Assembly: GCA_937929935.1 (NCBI GenBank)
Contig: CALFUL010000013.1
Span: forward strand, 62,001-126,000
Direction: 5' to 3'
DNA length: 64,000 nucleotides
DNA from: an uncultured Flavobacteriaceae bacterium
Lineage (GTDB): Bacteria > Bacteroidota > Bacteroidia > Flavobacteriales > Flavobacteriaceae
In this document: positions 1 through 9,588 of the stretch, one piece after another
How the letters are laid out: each line of letters starts with the position of its first letter
Numbering within the stretch: the stretch's first letter is position 1
Notes under the pieces: model-generated
Told to the model about the DNA's origin: nothing
Seen by the model: only the letters and a program-made list of their open reading frames with translations
Databases searched by the model: none
Program-made: the position numbers and the translations under genes

Positions 1-3000
1 GCCGTATAATGAATAAGGAGCTACACTTTCAGTAATACTTTGCGTTAATGCTCCTGATAGATTCAAACGTACACTCGCAACATCATTTGTAGTATTCGCA
101 CGAATATTGAGATTGGCTGTTGGCAATTGTGATAATACAATACTGGTACCCTCAGTGATGGTTAAAATATCTAAGTCAGTATCAGCATCAACCAAAGTAT
201 AACTTAAAATCTCAAGGGTTGGTGTAACAACAGGATTTACCATAATAGTGTTTGAAGCACTACTACTACATCCTGAAACTGGATCTGTATAAGAATAGGT
301 AATGGTATAAATACCTTCGCCAATTGCGGGGTCAAAGACATTGTTTGAAACTCCTACACCACTGTATGTACCTCCTTGAGGAGAACCACCCGATAAACTA
401 ATTGGTCCGTCAGATTCTAAAACCGCATTAAAAGTACCAATTGTAACCGTCGGACTTGCAGGGTCACTCAATGTTGTTGAAACACTATCGGAACAACCAT
501 TAACATCTGTAACAGTTACCGAATAAGTGCCCGCAAAAAGACCTGAAGCAGTAGCACTTTGAAGCGCATTATCATGGCTCCATACATAAGTCAACGGTGC
601 ACTGGCACCAGAAACCGAAACAGTTATTTCGCCTTCATTGCCACTACAAGTTTGAGGTGACAACACTGAACTCAATTGAACATTAATACCCGCAGGTTCA
701 CTCAACGTAACACTTAGACTGTCAGAACAACCATTGGCATCAGTTACGGTTACCGAATAGCTACCCGCTGATAGGCCCGAAGTAGTAGCACTTTGAAGTG
801 AACTATTGTGACTCCAAGAATATGTCAATGGAGCGCTGGCACCAGAAACCGAAATCGATATTTCGCCATCACTACCTCCACAGGTTTCAGGAGAAATCGC
901 TGAGCTCAATTGTACATCAAAATTTTCGCATGGATCGGGTCCGTCAACTACAGAGAAACTCACAATAAGTGTTGGGCCTACTACAGGGTTGGCACTTAAT
1001 GTATAATTTCCTACCGGGAAAGGCTTTCCTTGAATATCAACCCCTATGTCACCAAATACTGAGTGTGGTGATGGACCTTCATTTCTACTCTCAGTCAAAG
1101 GACCCGATAGAATGAAATAAACGCCGCCAGGGTTCAGACTTGAGTCGTAAATAATACCTAAAGGAGTGTTACCAATATTATCTTTACTTATTTGCATTCC
1201 GTTAACAAGCGGAAATAAAATACTATCATCAGTAGCATCTAAAACTAGTAATGGAGAACTATTGTTTTCTGGATTGACTACAAGAGTCGTGGTAGCACTA
1301 CCACTACATCCAGTAACAGAATCAGTATAATTGTAGGTAATCGTATAATTACCAACCCCTACAGAAGGATCAAACGTACCATTTGTTACTCCCGTTCCAC
1401 TATATGTACCACCTTGAGGTAAACCACCGCTAAGAGCAAAAGATACATCTGTTTCCAATACCGCATTGAAAGCACTAAGGCTTACTGTCGGACTTGTTGG
1501 ATCATTTAAAGTAGTTGATACACTATCAGAACATCCATTGGCATCAGTTATGGTTACAGCATAAGTACCCGCTGAAAGACCGGAAGCAATAGCACTTTGA
1601 AGAGAAGCATCATGGCTCCACGCATAGGTCAATGGGGCAGTAGCGCCAGCAACCGAAATTGATATTTCGCCATCTGTTCCACCGCAAGTCTCAGGAGAAT
1701 CCACAGAGCTCAATTGAACATTGATGCCCGTAGGTTCGCTTAATGTTGCCGTAACACTGTCTGAGCAGCCATTAGCATCAGTAACAGTTACCGAATACGT
1801 ACCCGCTGAAAGACCTGAAGCGATAGCACCTTGAAGTGAACTATTGTGGCTCCATGAATACGTTAATGGTGCAGTAGCGCCAGATACTGAAATTGACATT
1901 TCCCCATCAGTACCACCACAAGTTTGTGGAGAAACTGCTGAGCTCAACTGTACATCAAAATTTTCACATGGATCTGGGCCATCAACAACCGAGAAATTCA
2001 CAACCAAGGTTGGTCCGAATATTGGATTCGCCGAAAGCACATAATTTCCTACTGGGAAAGGCTTTCCTTGAATGTCAACCCCAATATCTCCAAAAAGTGA
2101 GTGTGGTGTTGGGCCTTCATTTCTACTCTCAGTCAAAGGACCCGATAGAATGAAATAAACACCGCCAGGGTTGAAGCTTGTGTTATAAATGACACCTAAT
2201 GGCGTATTGCCGATATCACTTTTTTGAATAACCATACCATCAACCAAATCAAACAATGGAGTATCAGTTGTTGCATCTAAAACTGTTAATTCAGTATTAC
2301 CCACTGCGACAGCCGGTTCAACAGTTACCAAAGCAGTACAACTACTTGAATTCCCGGGGAAGTCACTAAGAGTTATGGTAACCGTATTCGTTCCTATATC
2401 AGCCTGAGTAAATGTGGTTTTGTCAGCCACGATATCAGCAATGTCACAGTTATCGGTCGAACCAAGAACCAAAGAATAAAAATCTAAAGTAGCTACACCC
2501 GAACTGTTCAAAGTAATGGTGGTATTAATACAAATTGCTTCTGGTGCCTCGGTATCGTTGACCTTGACATCGAATGTACATTGATCAGTATTGCCAGCCG
2601 CATCTGTTGCGGTGACGGTTACAACAGTTGTACCTACTGGAAAAAGTGTACCACTCGGAATAGATGATGAGGTCACAACACCTGGTTGATCGTCAGTTGC
2701 ACTAGCCATAAAATCAACAATAGCTCCACACTGACCTGCAGCATTGCTAACAATTATATTACCAGGACAACTAACTACAGGATCGGTGGTATCATCTAAT
2801 ACAGTAACATTAATGGTATACGTCTTCGTACTATTATCTTGCGCTGTTACCACATAATCAACCGGAGCACTAAAATCTTGGGCATCGTTCACAGCAGGAC
2901 TAATGGTCGCTCCTGCAGAAAATACTAGACTTGTAGGTACCAAATTTGTAACATCACTACCTATTGGCATTGTTACAGCTATACTGGTACCACTAATCGC

Positions 3001-6000
3001 TGTAGGACCAACTTGATCGGATAATTCAAAGGCCGTAATATCCTTATCAGAGGATGGTGTGAATGTTACCGTAACGCTTTGCGTGCAAAGTGCCTGGTTA
3101 CCCGCAGAATCAGTGGTAGCCCATTGAACTATTGTTGTACCGACAGGGTACGCAAATGGAATAGAGTTATTCGTTCCTGCCACGGTAGCAGAAAAAAGTA
3201 AAGATTGATCACAATTATCTGTTGCTAAAGGGATTCCTATGTTATTGATAGTGACATCACTACCGTCTGGACTGACCACACTAATATCCTGAGGACAAAC
3301 TATTTCTGGTGCCTCGGTATCATTGACGGTAATATCGAATGTGCATTGATCTGTGTTGCCCGCAGCATCAGTTGCAGTCACGGTTACAACAGTTGTACCT
3401 ACAGGAAAAAGGGAACCACTCAGAATAGAAGATGACGTCACAACACCTGGTTGATCATCAGTTGCACTAGCCATAAAATCAACAATAGCTCCACACTCAC
3501 CTGCAGCATTGCTAACAACAATATTACCAGGACAACTAACTACAGGATCGGTAGTATCTTCTAATACAGTGACATTTACTGTATAGATTTTTGTGCTATT
3601 ATCTTGCGCTGTTACCACATAATCAACCGGAGCACTAAAATCTTGTGCATCAGTCACAGCAGGGCTAATGGTAGCTCCTGCAGAAAAGACTAGACTTGAA
3701 GGTACCAAATTTGAAACATCACTACCTATCGGCATGGTTACCGCAATACTGGTACCACTAATTGCTGTAGGACCAACTTGATTTGGTAATGCAAAGGCCG
3801 TAATATCTTTATCAGCTGAAGGTGTAAAATTAACTGTAATGCTCTGATTACAAAAAGCGGGATTACCAGCTTCATCAACGGTAGACCATTGAATTACAGT
3901 GGTTCCCACAGGAAAGAATGTTGGTATTGGGTCAGTAGATCCTAGAACAACACTTGAAATAGGCAAAACTGCAGAACAATTATCCGTTGCGGTCGCCATC
4001 CCAATATCTTCAATGCTAATCGGGCTTCCATCAAGACTTACAACGCTAATATTTGGAGGGCAAGTAATTTCTGGAGCTTGATCATCATTTACCGTAATTG
4101 TGAAACTACATTGAGCAGAATTGCCAGCGGCATCAACAACTTGATAAGTAACCGTGGTCGTGCCTAATGGAAACATATCTCCGCTAATCGAACCTGATAT
4201 CGATGTGGTTACAGCACCAGGATTGTTATCTGTACCCACTGGTTCAGCATAGTTTACAATTGCCCCACACGCATCTTCATCAGTGGAAACAACTATATCA
4301 TCAGGGCATGTGATTTCTGGATCAGTGGTATCTTGTAAATTAACGGTAAATGTGACGACGTCTTTTGCTTCGCTATTCTCAAATTCAGTATGACCACTTT
4401 CTGCCGCTATAATGACCAGAGTATTTTGACCTTCAATTATTCCTTCAGCTGCACCCAGACTCCATGATAATTGCCCTGCAGCACTAGCTGTTGAAATTCG
4501 ATCATTTTGATCAAGATTATTTATGTCAGTTGGGTTTACCCAAATATGAAAGTGCTCATTGTCTGGCGCTTGGAAAAACATGTTGGTTGCTGTCCATCCC
4601 GCTAATATTTCAGTATCAGTGAGTATATCACCTTCGCTAGGAAATGCAAAAGCGACATCTGGCCCCTCTATCGTAATTTCAATATCATCAGTTACTTCGT
4701 TACCATCTGTGTCTGTAACCGTTGCATTAACCAAATAATTTCCTGGTACAAATAGCCGATCAGTGAATGAACCACCTGCACCACCAAAACTTGGTTCGAA
4801 CGGATCAATACTCCAGCTAATGGCATTTGTTAAAGTAGTATCATCATCCTCGGCATCAGTTGCCGTGGCAGAGAAATTAATTTGTGTGCCTCTTGGTATC
4901 GAAACTGGATTACCATTTATAGTTGGCGTATTTATTACAATAGTTGGTGGTGTATCTGTCGGAAGATCAGAAACGTAACAAATATCAAATCCCTTAACCG
5001 AAGGATTCTGTGTTCCCTTTAAAAAATTAATAGTTAAGACTCCATCTTCTACCGTTGCTTGAAAAGTTTCAACCTTAGCTACATTTATTTGTGTTCCATC
5101 AACAGAAGGTCGATAATCATCAAGAGCTATTTCTCCTTCAATTTCAACATCAAAAACACGTGGATTATTTAATTCACCAGGCCAGTTTTCATTGAATAGA
5201 ATTTTCACATCAAATACGCCGTTTCCTGTTGGAAACTCCCAATTCATATTATTAGGATTCCCAAGGGTACTGTATCTTTCGGTTTGAAATAGATATTCAG
5301 GGTAACCTGTAGTATTTGATACCAATGGTGTTAAAGAACCAAAGGTTTGATCATTAGCTGGTGCTGTTAAATTTAAGTAGGAAGATGGCGTACCCGGATT
5401 TGCAGTAGCGCCAGCATTATTTGCTGCAGCTGCTTGATCTTCTTCAAAAGCGCCTGAATTTGCAACTAATGCCGGACCCCCAGCATTGACACGAAAACGA
5501 GCGTCACATGAAGGATCACTTTCAGTAACTGTCACTGCTACAACTGCAGTTGCCGTTACCGGATTTGTAGGATGATTATCGGTTATTTCTGCTGTAATGG
5601 TATGGTTACCTATACTTGTCAAAACCGTTGAAATAGAAGCACCAGTACCTAAAGAACCATCAAGATCTGAACTCCAATTAATGTCGGTAGACAAATCCCC
5701 TTCTTCAGGATCAATTGCTGTTGCTGCTAAATCTAAACTTACTCCTGAGGCTAAAGCAAGGCCATTAGCAGGATCAGAAATTGTAACTACCGGACTTGCA
5801 TTCGAATTCAATAGTTCAAATTCAAATTGTTGAATATTCATACCACCAGCAAAATCGAAGCGTAATTTTTGAACCCCAGCATTGGTAAATTCAACAGTAG
5901 CTTCATATTTAATGTAAGGATTCCAGCCCGTATTCGTTACTGAAAAAGTCGCTATTGGTGAGAAACCGCCATTATCTTCTGAAACAGTAAGGGTGGTAGG

Positions 6001-8412
6001 ATTGCCACCTGAATTGTTTCCTTTAGAAGCAAATACATCCATATCATAAGTACCAGCAACTGGCACATTGATAAGGTATTCGACAAATTCACCTGGGTCA
6101 ACCCAGCCAATATTATTGTTACTAGTCTCAACGGATACTGTATACCCTGCAGCAGGGTTAGAACCATAATATGGAATTGGTTCATTGAAGGTAGCTGCCT
6201 TAATCGGGCCTGCTAAAATATCTTGTGCAATATCAATAGTAAAGGTTTCAGATACTACAGGGTTAACACCATCATTAGCTGAAACGGTTGCAGAATAAGA
6301 TCTACCGTCTGTAGCATCTGTTGCCCAAGTAAGGGTGTAATTACCAGAACCATCACCGTTAAATGAATAATCAGCTGCCGGAACTACTAAACCTGAAGTT
6401 AAGGGATCCGTATTCGTTCCTGCCCCAACACTTTTATCATAAATGACTATGCCTACGATTGGCATACCTGAGTCCGTTACATTTACCCCCACATTAACTG
6501 TGTCTTCTGCATCAACATCTACATCAGCAATTGGATCAATTACTGGTGGATTATCTTGAGCACTTATGAATTCAACATCTATGTAATCTATATTAAACAT
6601 AAAACCAGTACCACCACCGGTCCATTCAAATCTTAAGGTTTGTGGCCCGGCTTGAAGATTAACTTGAACGGTTTGAGTAGCATAATTTCCGAAGCCACCT
6701 GTTCCTGCAAATGTAAAAGTTGTTGTATTTGCCCCCAATGAAGAGGTAATATCCATTGTTTTGGCGGTCACGACACCAGGAGTGCCTGGGCCTGCCACTT
6801 GCATTGAAAATCTATAAATTCCTGAAGTTTCTACATCAACATCAAACTCCATATAATCATTTAAATGCGTGTATCCTATATTGACAAAACCTAATGGATC
6901 TTCTTCAACACCAATTCCGTTTTTTCCACTTCCTGGGTTTGGAGGACCTTGATTATCAAATGATTCTGCTTCTATTAGTGTTATTGCCGTTTCTGAAATA
7001 AACTGAGGTGTATCGTTAACTGTTATAATAAGATCTTCTGAAATGCTATTACCATCTTCATCTTGAACAGTGACGCTTAAGGTATAAATACCGTTACCAT
7101 CGCCATTAGCTCCACCACCATCACCAAAAGTTGGAATGAAATCTAAAGTTGATTGATAAGAACCAGGAATCGATACGCTATTACTTTCAGAGAAAAAACC
7201 ATTAGCGTCAAAAGGAAAAGGATCAACTTGCTTACCTGCATTCGTGGTCTGCAATAATTGAGGTTCATTTGACAAAGTTGTATATGTTACTGTTAAGTTA
7301 TCGTCATCAGCATCAGAAATTGAAAGTGGAACACTAATACTTCCTCCTTCATTAACCGAAGCAGTTGCTGCCAAAGTAATTACCGGTGTAGTATTAATAT
7401 TCGTAAACGTTGCACTAATACTAGCTCCCGCATTAACATTTTCAAATTCATATGATGTAACCGCACCTACTGAATTGCCATCAACCAAAACATCTTGAAC
7501 TTCATAGCCAGCATCTGGTATGATAGAAAAAGTTTGATTGCCACCTGCAATCACAGAAACAGGCGAATTAGGACTAATTGAACCATTAGGCCCGGCACTC
7601 GGGGTAATGGTGTAATTGGTAACTGTTGGTGTATTTACAACAATTTGTTTTGTTTCGCTATCAGTACCACCATTACCATCATCGACCGTTAAGGTTACAT
7701 TATATGTATTCGCTGCTGAATAGCTATAATCAATGGTTTGACCATTACCTGTATTTCCATCGCCAAAATTCCAATCATAGGTTAGGGTATCCCCTAAATC
7801 TGGATCAGAAGAAGTTGCCGCGTTAAAAGAAATGATGTCATTGGTTTCTGCCGGATTTGGCGAAGCTGTAAAATCTGCAATAGGGTTATTATTAGGTGAC
7901 CCAATTACCAAATTTATTGGATCGGCAGAATTCAAAACATCAAGTCCGGCTAAAAAAGCAACTGTTTGTTGTAAAGGCGGATTTGGATTTACAAAATCTA
8001 AGCTCGTAGAACCCGCTTGAGAAGCAATAAACTCAATAACAAGCACATCGAAATTTGCATCTACTGGAATAGCTGGGGGGGTTTGAACCCCACCCGCAAA
8101 ATCTATGGTGCCGGCACTATTGTCAAAGGTGGCAGGCACAAATGCAGTTGTAAGCGGATTAGTACTGCCCGTTGTCAAGTTCGTAATTTGCAGTATTGCA
8201 GGATCAAAAGCTAAATGAACCTCAGCGGCATCAATTAGCTGCCCATTAGATTCTAATTCAATAGTTACAGAAAATGGCGTATTAGCTGTTAGCGTATTGC
8301 TGTTAATATCTCCTGTAAAATCAGCTTGCGCATTCGCAAATTGAAAAAAGCCTAAAATGAGACAAAAAATAAAAAATAGTTTTGTGAATTGTAGTGGCGT
8401 TTTAAATTTCAT
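1..8412 (-). CDS. Giant multidomain secreted adhesin (partial, C-terminus off window)
   Basis: One open frame runs from an ATG at 8412 to the window edge (2,804 codons, no stop found when read through), so the ORF track omits it. It begins with a signal peptide ending FANAQ. In order I read a cohesin-like domain (about 30-165), a PKD domain (about 177-258), an InlB-B-like repeat (about 266-335), two CBM6-like modules (about 476-611 and 737-868), a malectin-like module (about 968-1146), HYR domains with the DxxxPxxxCP pattern alternating with DUF5018-like Ig repeats (about 1360-2035), then two long modules each holding two SprB repeats (CGGTDGE, SYSVTVTDANGCSD). Such proteins are typically exported by the type IX system and used in gliding or adhesion. 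The sorting domain must lie off-window. The carbohydrate-binding modules suggest polysaccharide attachment (inference). Confidence 0.9.
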   Translation of the reverse strand, partial: MKFKTPLQFTKLFFIFCLILGFFQFANAQADFTGDINSNTLTANTPFSVTIELESNGQLIDAAEVHLAFDPAILQITNLTTGSTNPLTTAFVPATFDNSAGTIDFAGGVQTPPAIPVDANFDVLVIEFIASQAGSTSLDFVNPNPPLQQTVAFLAGLDVLNSADPINLVIGSPNNNPIADFTASPNPAETNDIISFNAATSSDPDLGDTLTYDWNFGDGNTGNGQTIDYSYSAANTYNVTLTVDDGNGGTDSETKQIVVNTPTVTNYTITPSAGPNGSISPNSPVSVIAGGNQTFSIIPDAGYEVQDVLVDGNSVGAVTSYEFENVNAGASISATFTNINTTPVITLAATASVNEGGSISVPLSISDADDDNLTVTYTTLSNEPQLLQTTNAGKQVDPFPFDANGFFSESNSVSIPGSYQSTLDFIPTFGDGGGANGDGNGIYTLSVTVQDEDGNSISEDLIITVNDTPQFISETAITLIEAESFDNQGPPNPGSGKNGIGVEEDPLGFVNIGYTHLNDYMEFDVDVETSGIYRFSMQVAGPGTPGVVTAKTMDITSSLGANTTTFTFAGTGGFGNYATQTVQVNLQAGPQTLRFEWTGGGTGFMFNIDYIDVEFISAQDNPPVIDPIADVDVDAEDTVNVGVNVTDSGMPIVGIVIYDKSVGAGTNTDPLTSGLVVPAADYSFNGDGSGNYTLTWATDATDGRSYSATVSANDGVNPVVSETFTIDIAQDILAGPIKAATFNEPIPYYGSNPAAGYTVSVETSNNNIGWVDPGEFVEYLINVPVAGTYDMDVFASKGNNSGGNPTTLTVSEDNGGFSPIATFSVTNTGWNPYIKYEATVEFTNAGVQKLRFDFAGGMNIQQFEFELLNSNASPVVTISDPANGLALASGVSLDLAATAIDPEEGDLSTDINWSSDLDGSLGTGASISTVLTSIGNHTITAEITDNHPTNPVTATAVVAVTVTESDPSCDARFRVNAGGPALVANSGAFEEDQAAAANNAGATANPGTPSSYLNLTAPANDQTFGSLTPLVSNTTGYPEYLFQTERYSTLGNPNNMNWEFPTGNGVFDVKILFNENWPGELNNPRVFDVEIEGEIALDDYRPSVDGTQINVAKVETFQATVEDGVLTINFLKGTQNPSVKGFDICYVSDLPTDTPPTIVINTPTINGNPVSIPRGTQINFSATATDAEDDDTTLTNAISWSIDPFEPSFGGAGGSFTDRLFVPGNYLVNATVTDTDGNEVTDDIEITIEGPDVAFAFPSEGDILTDTEILAGWTATNMFFQAPDNEHFHIWVNPTDINNLDQNDRISTASAAGQLSWSLGAAEGIIEGQNTLVIIAAESGHTEFENSEAKDVVTFTVNLQDTTDPEITCPDDIVVSTDEDACGAIVNYAEPVGTDNNPGAVTTSISGSISGDMFPLGTTTVTYQVVDAAGNSAQCSFTITVNDDQAPEITCPPNISVVSLDGSPISIEDIGMATATDNCSAVLPISSVVLGSTDPIPTFFPVGTTVIQWSTVDEAGNPAFCNQSITVNFTPSADKDITAFALPNQVGPTAISGTSIAVTMPIGSDVSNLVPSSLVFSAGATISPAVTDAQDFSAPVDYVVTAQDNSTKIYTVNVTVLEDTTDPVVSCPGNIVVSNAAGECGAIVDFMASATDDQPGVVTSSSILSGSLFPVGTTVVTVTATDAAGNTDQCTFDITVNDTEAPEIVCPQDISVVSPDGSDVTINNIGIPLATDNCDQSLLFSATVAGTNNSIPFAYPVGTTIVQWATTDSAGNQALCTQSVTVTFTPSSDKDITAFELSDQVGPTAISGTSIAVTMPIGSDVTNLVPTSLVFSAGATISPAVNDAQDFSAPVDYVVTAQDNSTKTYTINVTVLDDTTDPVVSCPGNIIVSNAAGQCGAIVDFMASATDDQPGVVTSSSIPSGTLFPVGTTVVTVTATDAAGNTDQCTFDVKVNDTEAPEAICINTTITLNSSGVATLDFYSLVLGSTDNCDIADIVADKTTFTQADIGTNTVTITLSDFPGNSSSCTALVTVEPAVAVGNTELTVLDATTDTPLFDLVDGMVIQKSDIGNTPLGVIYNTSFNPGGVYFILSGPLTESRNEGPTPHSLFGDIGVDIQGKPFPVGNYVLSANPIFGPTLVVNFSVVDGPDPCENFDVQLSSAVSPQTCGGTDGEMSISVSGATAPLTYSWSHNSSLQGAIASGLSAGTYSVTVTDANGCSDSVTATLSEPTGINVQLSSVDSPETCGGTDGEISISVAGATAPLTYAWSHDASLQSAIASGLSAGTYAVTITDANGCSDSVSTTLNDPTSPTVSLSAFNAVLETDVSFALSGGLPQGGTYSGTGVTNGTFDPSVGVGNYTITYNYTDSVTGCSGSATTTLVVNPENNSSPLLVLDATDDSILFPLVNGMQISKDNIGNTPLGIIYDSSLNPGGVYFILSGPLTESRNEGPSPHSVFGDIGVDIQGKPFPVGNYTLSANPVVGPTLIVSFSVVDGPDPCENFDVQLSSAISPETCGGSDGEISISVSGASAPLTYSWSHNSSLQSATTSGLSAGSYSVTVTDANGCSDSLSVTLSEPAGINVQLSSVLSPQTCSGNEGEITVSVSGASAPLTYVWSHDNALQSATASGLFAGTYSVTVTDVNGCSDSVSTTLSDPASPTVTIGTFNAVLESDGPISLSGGSPQGGTYSGVGVSNNVFDPAIGEGIYTITYSYTDPVSGCSSSASNTIMVNPVVTPTLEILSYTLVDADTDLDILTITEGTSIVLSQLPTANLNIRANTTNDVASVRLNLSGALTQSITESVAPYSLYG
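225..2300 (-). repeat. Tandem 346-residue module duplication in the adhesin
   Basis: The segment bearing ESRNEGP, the GKPFPVGNY motif and two SprB repeats occurs twice in the same frame. The shared stretch beginning atttctactctcagtcaaag lies at 1081 and again at 2119, a period of 1038 bp (346 codons). The copies are near-identical in places, so the duplication is recent or kept alike by recombination. Outer limits are approximate. Confidence 0.85.
2541..4070 (-). repeat. Tandem 255-residue HYR/DUF5018-like duplication in the adhesin
   Basis: A unit made of HYR-type domains plus a DUF5018-like domain (VGPTAISGTSIAVTMPIGSD) is present twice in frame. The marker ctggtgcctcggtatc is at 2541 and 3306, a period of 765 bp (255 codons). 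Outer limits are approximate. Confidence 0.8.
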
Positions 8413-8980
8413 AGTCTTTGAATTTCAATTAATTATTTAGTGTACTAGGATTTATTAAAAGTTCATTTTGTAGCATTTTTTGAACTTAATTGAAGAGTCC
8501 TTTAAAAAAAGTTTGTATTGAAAAATTATTTTTTTCAAACCACCTTAATTATAAAAACTTCAAAATCAGTGTTCCATGGGTGTTTTCAAAAACCCTATGA
8601 TTAGGGAGCTTTTGAATAATACCTAACAAAAATCATCTCAAACTTCGAGAAGATTTGATATAAGCTTTCCCAATTGAAAACTTCAATTGTTCAAAAAATC
8701 TATAAAAGGGGGAATGTGAATTTGACAAAATCAAATGCACATAAAATAATATAAAACGAGGGGAATAATTGAGCGACGTTACTAACGAATTAAAAATCTG
8801 TAATCAGGGGGGGATAGCGGGGGAAGAAATGCTACTGAGATTCACATCATCTTAGAATATCACTACTTGAGGCGTTCATAATATTTCGAAACAATGTTAT
8901 ACTTAAAATTCTACAATTTGAAAATTACAAGGTGAATATCGATTAAACGCATAAATACCCGATGAAATACATTTTATTTT
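8413..8980. promoter_or_regulatory. Long intergenic region upstream of the adhesin, with G-run boxes
   Basis: No gene recognised in 568 bp. It should contain the adhesin promoter on the minus strand, but I did not find a clean TAnnTTTG box. The notable content is a cluster of G-runs on the plus strand: GGGGGAATGTG at 8708, GGGGAATAATT at 8760, seven Gs at 8807 and GGGGGAAGAAA at 8819, in otherwise AT-rich DNA. They may be regulator boxes for the adhesin; this is inference. Confidence 0.4.
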
Positions 8981-9526
8981 TTAAGAAAAACTATTTTTAG
9001 GTACCCTGCCTACTACACCTTTGAAAAACTCATAGTACTTTGAGAAATCAATTTCTTTATCATTTGAGGTATAATGAGCTTCAGAAACTTTAATTTCTTT
9101 TTTACCATAATCAAATGCCACGAGTACAATAGGTACATTAGCCGCTTTAGCAATATAATAGAAACCTGTTTTCCATTTATCAACCTTTGCACGTGTTCCT
9201 TCTGGGGCTAGCGTTAACCTGAATTGTTCTCTTTCTTCAAACAAAGCTGCGGTAGCTTTAACCATGTCATTATTTTTGCTACGATCTACTGGCGCACCAC
9301 CCAATGCTTTAAAAAGATAGTTTAAAGGAAACCTGAACAAACTTTTTTTACCAATCCAGTTAATTTGTTCATTCATGACTCTTCGTACAATTAACCCCAT
9401 AAAAAAATCAATGTTGCTGGTATGAGGCACCACTATTATTACGCACTTTTTTACTTGTGATGGAAAGGTACCAACCATGTTCCATCTCATGATTTTATAA
9501 AAGATAAACTTAGCTAATTGATGCAT
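8981..9526 (-). CDS. PlsC-type acyltransferase family protein
   Basis: A 181-residue protein of the lysophospholipid/glycerol-3-phosphate acyltransferase superfamily. The catalytic H-x4-D motif is seen as HTSNIDF near residue 35 and the acyl-acceptor motif as PEGTR near residue 108. It is short for the family and has no clear long transmembrane segment, so it probably sits peripherally at the inner membrane. It lies 62 bp after the kdnB-like gene, last in the kdsB run. That context allows a role in envelope lipid or lipopolysaccharide synthesis, but its substrate is not shown by the sequence. Confidence 0.82.
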   Translation of the reverse strand: MHQLAKFIFYKIMRWNMVGTFPSQVKKCVIIVVPHTSNIDFFMGLIVRRVMNEQINWIGKKSLFRFPLNYLFKALGGAPVDRSKNNDMVKATAALFEEREQFRLTLAPEGTRAKVDKWKTGFYYIAKAANVPIVLVAFDYGKKEIKVSEAHYTSNDKEIDFSKYYEFFKGVVGRVPKNSFS

Positions 9527-9588
9527 TTTTTGAAGGTTACGTATTCATTTTGATTTACAATAAATACGTAAATCAAATTAGGGACCCA

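Noticed and set aside
5952-6185. 77-residue minus ORF in the track
   Set aside because: It is an out-of-frame shadow of the giant adhesin; the true frame encodes a CBM6-like module.
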